Origin: JAKASX01 sp035534495
Lineage (GTDB): Bacteria; Acidobacteriota; Terriglobia; Acidiferrales; UBA7541
Length of the DNA: 14,485 nt
Reading direction: 5' to 3'
Assembly (NCBI GenBank): GCA_035534495.1
Contig: DATLRW010000029.1
Span: forward strand, 1-14,485
Part shown: piece after piece, positions 6,496-13,559 of the stretch
Numbering within the stretch: the stretch's first letter is position 1
Layout of the letters: each line of letters opens with the position of its first letter
The notes under the pieces: model-generated
Told to the model about the DNA's origin: nothing
The model's database searches: none
What the model saw: only the letters and a program-made list of their open reading frames with translations
Program-made: the position numbers and the translations under genes

Positions 6496-7841
6496 CCGGC
6501 TGCGGAGGGCTCGTCCAGGCTGCGGCCGGCGGTGACCAGGGAGAAACTGACCGCGCCGACAATGGTGACAATGGCAGCCAGATCGAGCGCCGCCTCCCAG
6601 CCGAACCGCGTGGCAACGTAGGCGGTAATGATCGGCGAGAGCCAGCCGCCCAGGTTTCCGAACATGTTCATCAGGCCCGAGAGCGAGCCGGTGAACTCCT
6701 GGGTCAGATCGACGCAGGTGGCCCAGAATGTGGTCGCGGCGAACATGCTCGCCCCGCTGCCGACCGACAGCAGCAAAACGGCGCTAATGCCGTTCGATGC
6801 GCGGCTGCCGAGCCACAAAAAGAGTGCCGAGACCACCAGGCCCAGCCAGACGGCGCTGCGGCGTCCCGCCGTCTTGCCCAGCCGCCGGCAAGCGTAGTCG
6901 GAAAAGACGCCGCCAAACGGCGCCAGCAAGGCGATCGACAGATACGGAAGCATGCCCCAGGTCCCGCCCTGCTTGATCGACAGGCCGCGCACGTTCACCA
7001 GATAGATGAAAAGCCAGGTGAAGTAGAAGTAGATGGGATAGGCCTGGCAAAAATAACCGACGAGCAGGGCCCAAACCGAGCGCGTGCGCAGCAATTTTCC
7101 CCAGGGCGTCGGCCGGGGCGACTTCTGCCGGCGGCGCGCCTGCGAGCGTTGTGCTGCGATCAGCCGAAGTTCGCCTTCGTTCACGCTGCGGTGTTCCTCG
7201 GGATTGTTTCGCACGTAGAAATACCAGAGAACGGCGAAGCCCACGCCCATCAGGCCGGACAGATAGAACGAGGTGCGCCAACCCCAACGCACCATGATCC
7301 AGGAAATGAACGGCGGGGTGACCGCCGCGCCCAGCCCGGTCCCCAGAAAGATAAAGCTGGCCCCCACCCCGCCGCTATGCGAGCCCATCCAGTTGGCGAT
7401 GATCTTGTTGCACGTCGGGGCGTTGGGGGCTTCCCCGACGCCCACCAGGAAGCGCACCACGATGAACGCGCCCACCAGGCCGATCCAGCTCACCAGAGGC
7501 AGGTTCGGCACAAAACCCGTCAGGGCGGTGAACACCGACCACCAGAGAATAGCCACCGCGAGCACGCGCCGCGGCCCGAACCAGTCCGCCGCCCACCCGC
7601 CGGGCACCTGCGTCAGGGCGTAACCGAGCTGAAATGCACCGAAGATCCATCCCAATTCGATCGTGCTGAAGTGCATCTCCCGCTGCATGGGCTGGGCGGC
7701 AATGCTCAGGTTGACCCGATCGATGTAGGTGAGGCCAGCGGCAGCCATCACGAGAAACATGATCCGCCAGCGCACACGGCTGGCAGGCGCGGATTGGGCC
7801 GGCCCGGCGGAATCGATTTTGCCGTTGGTCACGGTGGCCAT
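6492..7841 (-). CDS. MFS transporter, ACS family (hexuronate/glucarate-like)
   Basis: The product is 449 residues with twelve hydrophobic segments. A short polar N-terminus precedes helix 1, which carries YIDRVNLSIA (39-48), the typical 'DRvNls' of hexuronate/glucarate carriers such as ExuT and GudP. QVPGGWAADWFGPRRV (78-93) is the helix 2-3 motif and RFLVGVGEAPN (130-140) the helix 4 motif, where GEAPN is common in the sugar-acid branch. It probably imports an organic acid with protons; the exact substrate is not determinable. The start has a purine-rich ribosome site (AAGGGAAAGGACG, complement of 7842-7854). The stop codon at 6492-6494 coincides with the end of the fold-back repeat, so the C-terminus may have been set by that insertion. 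It diverges from the CitE-like gene across 439 bases, which suggests shared control and a transporter-enzyme pairing. Confidence 0.9.
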   Translation of the reverse strand: MATVTNGKIDSAGPAQSAPASRVRWRIMFLVMAAAGLTYIDRVNLSIAAQPMQREMHFSTIELGWIFGAFQLGYALTQVPGGWAADWFGPRRVLAVAILWWSVFTALTGFVPNLPLVSWIGLVGAFIVVRFLVGVGEAPNAPTCNKIIANWMGSHSGGVGASFIFLGTGLGAAVTPPFISWIMVRWGWRTSFYLSGLMGVGFAVLWYFYVRNNPEEHRSVNEGELRLIAAQRSQARRRQKSPRPTPWGKLLRTRSVWALLVGYFCQAYPIYFYFTWLFIYLVNVRGLSIKQGGTWGMLPYLSIALLAPFGGVFSDYACRRLGKTAGRRSAVWLGLVVSALFLWLGSRASNGISAVLLLSVGSGASMFAATTFWATCVDLTQEFTGSLSGLMNMFGNLGGWLSPIITAYVATRFGWEAALDLAAIVTIVGAVSFSLVTAGRSLDEPSAAG

Positions 7842-8280
7842 CGTCCTTTCCCTTCTCGCAGTTCTCAGCCCGGCACGGGCGGTAAGGCCAGCCCACCCAT
7901 TTCATATCCGGCGCCGTGATGCCCGTTCCACCGGAAAGAGGCTCAGGCCCAATCCCGGCGAATCCGGTTATGGCGGCCTTGCGGGCGACCGGGAGATACC
8001 GGCCATCTCCATCGATTCAGAAGGGGCCCTATGTCGCTCCAACCTGCAGGAACAATCCATGGCGCTCGATGGCATGCCCGGCAGGCACGGACACCGCGTG
8101 CGCAACTGGTGAGTCAGTGGGACGAGTTTGTCGAACGGGATTGACTCGCGTCCTGGTGGCTGCGTTGTTCTTCCGCATGTCGCCGGACGTCGCCGGCTTC
8201 CCCAGGGTAGCCCCGCCACCTTACAAGTCTTCCAAATGGGGAGTAAAGTACTTTTTCTGCCACACGGTAAGGAGGCGATC
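7842..8280. promoter_or_regulatory. Divergent intergenic control region (MFS / CitE-like)
   Basis: No gene is supported here; the open frames show no familiar motifs. Promoters for both divergent genes should lie here. For the CitE-like gene a weak candidate is TTACAA (8221-8226), 17-base spacer, TAAAGT (8244-8249). It overlaps a perfect 10-bp palindrome AAAGTACTTT (8245-8254) that could be a small operator. A strong ribosome site TAAGGAGG (8268-8275) precedes the ATG at 8281. No clear promoter hexamers were found for the MFS side. Confidence 0.4.
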
Positions 8281-9186
8281 ATGCCCGATCCCCTGCGACC
8301 GCTGTTAGCCCGCTCCTATTTGTATGCTCCCGGCCATGTGGAGCGGTTTCTACAGAAGATATTCGACGTCGGCGCCGATGCCGTCATTCTGGATCTGGAG
8401 GACGCCGTGCCTCCGGCGGAAAAACGGAAGGCGCGCGAAATGGTCGCGGAAGTCCTGCGCAAACGGGAGGGGATGAAGGGCCCGCAAATTTATGTTCGCA
8501 TCAATTCATTGGCGGGCGACCTTTGGCGGGAGGAGCTAGAAGCCATCGTCCAGCCGGCGCTGTACGGGATTCGCGTGCCGAAGGTGGAGTCGCGCGAATC
8601 GATGATTGTGCTGGATGGGGCGCTGCGCCAGGCGGAAGAGCGCGCCGGCCTGGCGCCCGGATCGGTTCGTGTCGTGCCGGCCGTGGAAACGGCTGCCGGG
8701 GTATTGGCGGCGGCTGAAATCGTCAGGAACCCGCGGGTCGTGTCACTGGGACTTGGGGGCGTGGACCTGTTGCGCGACCTGTCCATGGAACCGGACCCGT
8801 CCGGGCTGCAGTTGCTCTACGCCCAGTCGTACGTTGTTCTGGTGTCGCGAGCAGCCGGACTGATTCCCCCTGTCGCCACCGTACATCCGCAGGTGAAGGA
8901 TCTGGAGGGGTTGCGGGCTACGTCCCTGGCCGCCAAGCGGCTCGGTTTTTTTGGCCGCGCCTGCATCCACCCGTCGCAGATTGCGGTGATCCACGAAGTA
9001 TTCACGCCGTCGCCGGACCAGATCGCCCGGGCGCGTGCCATTGTGGAAGCGTTCCATGCGGCCGCCGCTCGCGGGAGCGGCGCTTTCCTGATGGAAGACG
9101 GCGAATTCGTGGATATCCCCGTTGCGGAGCGGGCGCAGGCCTTAGTAAATCTGGCGGAAAGCTTGAACCGGCGCTCGGAAAATTGA
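8281..9186 (+). CDS. CitE-like lyase, HpcH/HpaI aldolase / citrate lyase beta superfamily
   Basis: The 301-residue TIM-barrel enzyme belongs to the family that cleaves or forms C-C bonds in 3-hydroxyacyl-CoA esters (citryl-CoA, malyl-CoA, citramalyl-CoA). Conserved blocks are RSYLYAPG (11-18), ILDLEDAVPPAEK (36-48), VRIN with Arg73, VPKVES (99-104), VPAVETAAGV with Glu136, and GLGGVDLLRD with Asp162. The Glu and Asp are the expected Mg2+ ligands. GRACIHPSQI (225-234) is also typical. The loop after AAGL reads PPVATVHPQVKD, where most relatives have an Asp in '(A/P)ID'; here Ala199 stands in that place, so activity or chemistry may differ. No CitD or CitF genes are nearby, so it is a free-standing CitE-like enzyme. 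TAAGGAGG at 8268-8275 fixes the start. It lies back to back with an ACS transporter and upstream of msrA. Confidence 0.88.
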   Translation: MPDPLRPLLARSYLYAPGHVERFLQKIFDVGADAVILDLEDAVPPAEKRKAREMVAEVLRKREGMKGPQIYVRINSLAGDLWREELEAIVQPALYGIRVPKVESRESMIVLDGALRQAEERAGLAPGSVRVVPAVETAAGVLAAAEIVRNPRVVSLGLGGVDLLRDLSMEPDPSGLQLLYAQSYVVLVSRAAGLIPPVATVHPQVKDLEGLRATSLAAKRLGFFGRACIHPSQIAVIHEVFTPSPDQIARARAIVEAFHAAAARGSGAFLMEDGEFVDIPVAERAQALVNLAESLNRRSEN

Positions 9187-9290
9187 GAAGAACGCCTGTT
9201 TCCTGGCGCCACCCCCAGCGCGATGCATCCCCAATCGTTTGATCGACGCAGCCGCAGCTGTGAGAAAATACCGCAACGAGGAGACTTCCG

Positions 9291-9965
9291 ATGCCGTCAA
9301 GCTTGCTGTTGGGTCTGGGATTTGCCTGCGCGATCTGGTCGCGCCGGGACGCTTCGTCCGAGCGGCCGGTCCCGCCGGCCAAGGTCGATGCCTCGCTTGC
9401 GGCGGCGGCCGGAAGGGAGACGGCGGTTTTCGCCGGCGGCTGTTTCTGGGGCATTCAAGCCGTTTTTGAAAGGGTGAAGGGCGTCATCCGGACCGAGGCC
9501 GGCTATTCGGGTGGAACGGCGGAGACGGCCACCTACGATCAGGTCGTCACGGAAACGACAGGACACGCCGAATCGGTGGGGGTGGTCTTCGATCCCTCGC
9601 GGATCACCTACGGGCAGCTCCTGCGCGTCTTCTTCTCCGTGGCCCACGATCCCACCGAGCTCAACCGGCAGGGCCCCGACGTCGGCCCCTCCTATCGCTC
9701 CGCCATCTTCTACGCAAGCGGTGAGCAGAAGCGCATCGCCACGGCGTACATCGCGCAGCTCGATGCCGAAAAGGCGTTTGCGAAACCGATCGTGACCGAA
9801 GTCACCCCGCTCCAGGCCTTCTACCGCGCCGAAGAGTATCACCAGGATTACGCCCTAAAGAATCCCGGCAATCCCTACATCCTGATTTGCGACCTGCCGA
9901 AAGTCCACGCGCTCGAGCAGCAGTTCCCCGCCCTGTTTGTCGAATACCAGGGCGGGGCGCGATAA
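9291..9965 (+). CDS. msrA: Peptide-methionine (S)-S-oxide reductase MsrA
   Basis: The 224-residue protein reduces methionine-S-sulfoxide in damaged proteins. The nucleophilic cysteine is in GGCFWG (Cys51), followed by GYSGG, TGHAESV (catalytic Glu), HDPTELNRQGPDVGPSYRSAIFY and AEEYHQDY, all hallmark MsrA blocks. Cys200 (ILICDLPKVH) could be the resolving cysteine. The catalytic domain begins near residue 42. Before it comes a hydrophobic stretch (residues 5-16), then Arg-Arg and a Pro/Ala linker, which suggests an exported or membrane-tethered form; the lack of positive charge before the hydrophobic part makes this uncertain. The ribosome site CGAGGAGA ends about seven bases before the ATG. 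The 104-base gap from the lyase gene shows no terminator, so co-transcription is possible. It converges on the NHL-repeat gene with only 21 bases between stops. Confidence 0.93.
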   Translation: MPSSLLLGLGFACAIWSRRDASSERPVPPAKVDASLAAAAGRETAVFAGGCFWGIQAVFERVKGVIRTEAGYSGGTAETATYDQVVTETTGHAESVGVVFDPSRITYGQLLRVFFSVAHDPTELNRQGPDVGPSYRSAIFYASGEQKRIATAYIAQLDAEKAFAKPIVTEVTPLQAFYRAEEYHQDYALKNPGNPYILICDLPKVHALEQQFPALFVEYQGGAR

Positions 9966-9986
9966 GCCGGCCGTGCGCCGCGATCC

Positions 9987-12900
9987 CTATTTGACGGTTA
10001 CGCTGGTCTGCGCCGTGCTCGTCTGGCTGCCCGACGTGCCGGTCACCGTGACGGTGTAACTGCCCGGGGCCGCGGGCGGGGTCGTCTTGCCCGAGGAGCA
10101 GCCGGCCAGGGCCAGCCCCAGCGCCGTGGCCAATGTCCCCGTCCACACCAGCCGCCGCACACGCCCGGAAATCCGGCCGCGTCCCGCCAGCCACAACAGC
10201 AGGCCCAGCGCCGACAGCAGACCCAATCCCGCCAGCGGCCAGTTCCACGATCCCGGCCCGCCCGGCAACACGGCCGTACTCCCTATGGACGGCCAGATGT
10301 ACAGAACGACGCTCGACGGACTGGAGCCCAGCGTCAGGCTGTTCGGGTTGAGCGAGCAGTAGACATCCGGGTTGGACGTCTTGCACTGGAGCGAAACCGG
10401 CGATGACAACACGCCCTGCGGCGTGGCCGTCACCGGTAGATTGACGGTCTGCCCGATGCCCAGCGTGCCCGCGGAACCCGGCATGCTCAGCGAGAACGTG
10501 GCCGGATTGATGGTTTCGCTCTGCGCGGCCGACGGGCTGCCCGTGTAGTTCCCGTCGCCGTTATAAACCGCCGTGATCGAATGCGCACCCACGGCCAGCG
10601 TGCTGGTGGTCAGCAAAGCCTCCCCGTTCAAGCCCAAATTCACCGTGCCCACCGTGGTCGAGCCGTCGTTGAAGGTGACCGTCCCGGTCGGCGTGACCCC
10701 TGCCCCGGTGACGGTCGCGGTAAAGGTCACCGGGTTGCCCGCGTAGGCCGGATCCGGCGAGGAGGTTAGGCTGGTCGTCGTCGTGCCCTGCGTGGCCGTG
10801 CCGCTCAGTTGGATGGTCTGGGTCGCGTAGGTCGGAGGCAGCGCGTTCAGGGTGTCGTCCGTAATGGTCAGCGTGCCGGTGAGCGAGCCCGCGGCCAGCG
10901 GGGTGAAATCCACCGGCAGCGTACAACTGGCCCCGGCGGCGAGCGACGCGGGCGAAGCCGAGGCGTCGATCTGCGGGCAGGTGAGCGAGCTATCCAGCAT
11001 GAAACTGGATGAAATCGCGGGATTCTCGCCGGAAGCCGGCGGTTCAATGGTCAGCGGCTCATTGCCGATGTTTTCGATCGTCACCGTCTGCGGGCTGGTC
11101 GCCAAGCCCACCGGCGTCGAGGCAAAGGTCAGGCTCGGGGCGTCGGCAATGTCTTCCTTCAGCACGCGGTTGTTGTCGCTATCGGCGATGTAGACGTTCC
11201 CGCCCCCGTCCACCGCTACGCCCTCGGGATAATACAGTCCGCTGCCGAGGAACACGCTCTGCGTATATGAGCCGTCAGGTTGCAGCGTCTCCTTCAGCAC
11301 GCGGTTGTTCAAGGTATCCCCGATATAGACGTCACCGCTCGCGTCCACTGCCATGCCATTGGGCTGACTCAATCCGCTGCCGATCGTGCTCTGCACGTAT
11401 GAGCCATTCGACTGCAGCGTCTCCTTCAGCACGCGGTTGTTCAAGGTATCCGCGATGTACACGTTCCCGCTCGCGTCCACCGCTACGGCATCGGGCTGAT
11501 TCAATCCGCTGACGATGATCACGCTCTGCGTGTACGTTCCGTCCGGCTCGAGCGTTTCCTTCAGCATGCGGTTGTTGAAGCTATCCACGATGTAGACGTC
11601 GCCGCTCACGTCCACCGCCACGCCATTGGGAACATACAATCCATTGCCGACCGTGCTCTGCGTGTACGCGCCACCCGGTTGCAGCGTCTCCTTCAACACG
11701 CGGTTATTGACGCTATCCGCGATGTAGACGTTGCCGCTGCCGTCCACCGCCACGCCAGTAGGGAGATTCAACCCGCTGCCGATCGTGCTCTGCGTGTACG
11801 TGCCACCGGACCCGAGCGTTTCCTTCAGTACGCGGTTGTTGTGAATATCTCCGATGTAGACGTTGCCGTTCGCGTCCACCGCCACGCCACCGGGGAGATA
11901 CAATCCGCCGACGACCGTGCTCTGCACTCCCGGGCCGAAAGCGATCTGCGGCCCCTGTCCCGTGCCGTAGAGATAGGCCGTGGCGATCACGCTGCCGGAA
12001 GCGTCCACCAGATTCGCCGCGCCGTAGCGCGTGCCCGCTTTCGTGGACGCAAAGGTCACGTCCACCGTACAGGTGTCGCCGATGCTGTAGCTGTGGCCGG
12101 TCCCGTTCGTGTCGCAGGTTCCCGTTCCCGCGTCTCCAAAATCCCGTCCCGCCGCGCCCTGCGTCACCACCGACGGCGCCGCGATCGTCCCGGCCGCGGT
12201 AAAGGTAAAGGTGAGCGCTTGCGCCGCGCTCGCGCTGCCGACGGCGACCGCGTGGAAATTCACCCCGGCCGTCTGCTCCTCCAGCACACGGTTGTTGACG
12301 GTATCCCCGATGTACACGTCGTCGCCGCTGCCGTCCACCGCGACGCCGATGGGGGTATTCAATCCGCTGACGATCACGCTCTGCGTGTACGCGCCACCGG
12401 ACCCAAGCGTCTCCTTCACCACGCGGTTGTTGTTGGTGTCCGCGATGTACACGTTGCCGCTGCCGTCCACCGCCACGCCTTCGGGGCTATACAATCCGCT
12501 GACGATCGTGCTCTGCGTGTATGTGCCGCCGGACCCTAGCGTCTCCTTGAGCACGAGGCTAGAAGCCGTATCCGCGATGTAGACGTTCCCGCTCGCATCC
12601 ACCGCCACGCCCCCGGGTGAGTTCAATCCGCTGGCGACCGTGCTCTGCGTGTAGCCACTCGATCCCGGCGTCTCCTTCAGGACATAGCCGACTAAGCTCT
12701 CCGCGATGTAGACGTTCCCGCTCGCATCCACCGCCACGCCCCCGGGTAAGTTCAATCCGCTGCCGATCGTGCTCTGCGTGTACGTGCCACCCGGCCCCGG
12801 CGTCTCCTTCAGCACGTCGCTGAAGGACGGCCCTGTGATGTATACGTTGCCGCTCGCATCTACCGCCACGTTTCGCGGTTCGTTTAATCCGCTGACGACC

Positions 12901-13178
12901 GTGCTCTGCGCGTACGTGCCGCCGGATTGCAGCGTCTCCTTCAGCACGTCGCCGGCGCCGAAGTCCGCGATGTAGACGTTGCCGCTCGCATCCACCGCCA
13001 CGCCTTCGGGCAGATTCAATCCGCTGCCGATCGTGCTCTGCGCATAGCTGAATTGCGCGGCCGCCTGCGCGCGAGCGCCAGGCGCGAGGCCCAGCACGCC
13101 AAACGCCAGCGCGCACACCGACGCCGCCAGCAGATTGCACCGCGCACGCGGCCGCTCGCCGCCCTTGCCTTTCGTCAT
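9987..13178 (-). CDS. Large secreted NHL-repeat beta-propeller protein with Ig-like domains and C-terminal anchor
   Basis: From the ATG at 13178 the product is 1063 residues. Order: signal peptide (1-37, cut after GARA); six NHL repeats of about 44 residues (about 43-303), each with 'SGL..P.GVAVD.SGNVYIAD...NRVLKETL'; a spacer domain (about 304-415); six more NHL repeats (about 416-678); a choice-of-anchor-D-type domain (about 679-795); a bacterial Ig-like domain (about 796-890, PTGTVTFNDGS, AVYNGDGNYTGS); another beta domain; a membrane helix (about 981-999); a basic stretch; and a second hydrophobic segment ending LALAGC (Cys1027) before a Thr/Ser-rich beta tail. NHL propellers usually bind ligands or proteins; the ligand is unknown. 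Other starts are 13217, 13241 (with GGGAG upstream) and 13382; 13178 gives the most normal signal peptide. The style is common in Acidobacteriota (inference). Confidence 0.85.
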   Translation of the reverse strand: MTKGKGGERPRARCNLLAASVCALAFGVLGLAPGARAQAAAQFSYAQSTIGSGLNLPEGVAVDASGNVYIADFGAGDVLKETLQSGGTYAQSTVVSGLNEPRNVAVDASGNVYITGPSFSDVLKETPGPGGTYTQSTIGSGLNLPGGVAVDASGNVYIAESLVGYVLKETPGSSGYTQSTVASGLNSPGGVAVDASGNVYIADTASSLVLKETLGSGGTYTQSTIVSGLYSPEGVAVDGSGNVYIADTNNNRVVKETLGSGGAYTQSVIVSGLNTPIGVAVDGSGDDVYIGDTVNNRVLEEQTAGVNFHAVAVGSASAAQALTFTFTAAGTIAAPSVVTQGAAGRDFGDAGTGTCDTNGTGHSYSIGDTCTVDVTFASTKAGTRYGAANLVDASGSVIATAYLYGTGQGPQIAFGPGVQSTVVGGLYLPGGVAVDANGNVYIGDIHNNRVLKETLGSGGTYTQSTIGSGLNLPTGVAVDGSGNVYIADSVNNRVLKETLQPGGAYTQSTVGNGLYVPNGVAVDVSGDVYIVDSFNNRMLKETLEPDGTYTQSVIIVSGLNQPDAVAVDASGNVYIADTLNNRVLKETLQSNGSYVQSTIGSGLSQPNGMAVDASGDVYIGDTLNNRVLKETLQPDGSYTQSVFLGSGLYYPEGVAVDGGGNVYIADSDNNRVLKEDIADAPSLTFASTPVGLATSPQTVTIENIGNEPLTIEPPASGENPAISSSFMLDSSLTCPQIDASASPASLAAGASCTLPVDFTPLAAGSLTGTLTITDDTLNALPPTYATQTIQLSGTATQGTTTTSLTSSPDPAYAGNPVTFTATVTGAGVTPTGTVTFNDGSTTVGTVNLGLNGEALLTTSTLAVGAHSITAVYNGDGNYTGSPSAAQSETINPATFSLSMPGSAGTLGIGQTVNLPVTATPQGVLSSPVSLQCKTSNPDVYCSLNPNSLTLGSSPSSVVLYIWPSIGSTAVLPGGPGSWNWPLAGLGLLSALGLLLWLAGRGRISGRVRRLVWTGTLATALGLALAGCSSGKTTPPAAPGSYTVTVTGTSGSQTSTAQTSVTVK
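11147..11932 (-). repeat. Tandem NHL-coding repeats, second block (six units)
   Basis: There are six units of roughly 130-135 bases within the large secreted-protein gene. They are recognisable at DNA level by recurring words such as ACGCGGTTGTT, GATGTAGACGT and GTCCACCGC on the plus strand. Each codes one propeller blade. Asn-Asn-Arg before the VLKE strand is present in every unit. Confidence 0.8.
12270..13053 (-). repeat. Tandem NHL-coding repeats, first block (six units)
   Basis: There are six further units of about 130 bases. The two units nearest 12270 keep the NNRV motif, whereas the four N-terminal ones (about 12530-13053) have it replaced by varied residues (e.g. FGAGDV, SFSDV, LVGYV, ASSLV). 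The middle units share long identical DNA stretches, for instance around 12595-12625 and 12723-12750. Confidence 0.8.
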
Positions 13179-13342
13179 TTTTTTGGAAAAGAAATCCTTC
13201 AAGGACGCAGAGCACATCTCTACCGCTGGACGCACGCGCATTGCCTCTCCCGTCGCCCGGCTATCCGCGCCGCCCGGCTGGCACACAAGGAATGGGCCAG
13301 GAGCCGCAGAGAAGCCCTGTTTCTGTAAATGGGCGTAATTTG

Positions 13343-13361
13343 CCCGGCTCAATGAGCCGGT
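13343..13361 (-). other. Hairpin in the leader of the NHL gene
   Basis: CCGGCTC (13344-13350) and GAGCCGG (13354-13360) form a perfect 7-bp stem with a three-base loop. It lies between the proposed promoter and every plausible start codon except 13382. No T-run follows on the minus strand, so it is not a simple terminator; an RNA-stability or regulatory role is possible. Confidence 0.45.
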
Positions 13362-13477
13362 GGCCTGCGACGGCTGGCACACGGGTCCGCTACCTAGTAA
13401 GCAGACGGAAGAAAACTGCGAATAAAAAAACTCTCGCCGGGCCCAACCTTTGCCGAACCTGTCTCAGGCTCCCTGGG

Positions 13478-13506
13478 ACAATAGCTGGCGGTTATCAAAG
13501 TGTCAA
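13478..13506 (-). promoter_or_regulatory. Near-consensus sigma70-type promoter for the NHL-repeat gene
   Basis: On the minus strand TTGACA (13506-13501), 17-base spacer, TATTGT (13483-13478). The -35 is perfect and the -10 is 4/6. Transcription would begin near 13471, leaving a leader of about 230-290 bases before the favoured start codons. It sits in the 177-base gap between the S10 peptidase stop and the NHL gene frame. Confidence 0.6.
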
Positions 13507-13559
13507 GAGGAGCGCCAGCGCCGTTTCTCTCCTGAAACCCTCTGCCCGCGCGAGGACCG

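Noticed and set aside
7916..8308. Open frames in the gap between the MFS and CitE-like genes
   Set aside because: They have no ribosome site or known motif, and they overlap the probable control region and the start of the lyase gene.
11147..13053. Regular tandem repeats resembling a CRISPR array
   Set aside because: The units are about 130 bases, vary throughout, stay in one reading frame and code NHL propeller blades; there are no spacer/repeat boundaries or cas genes.
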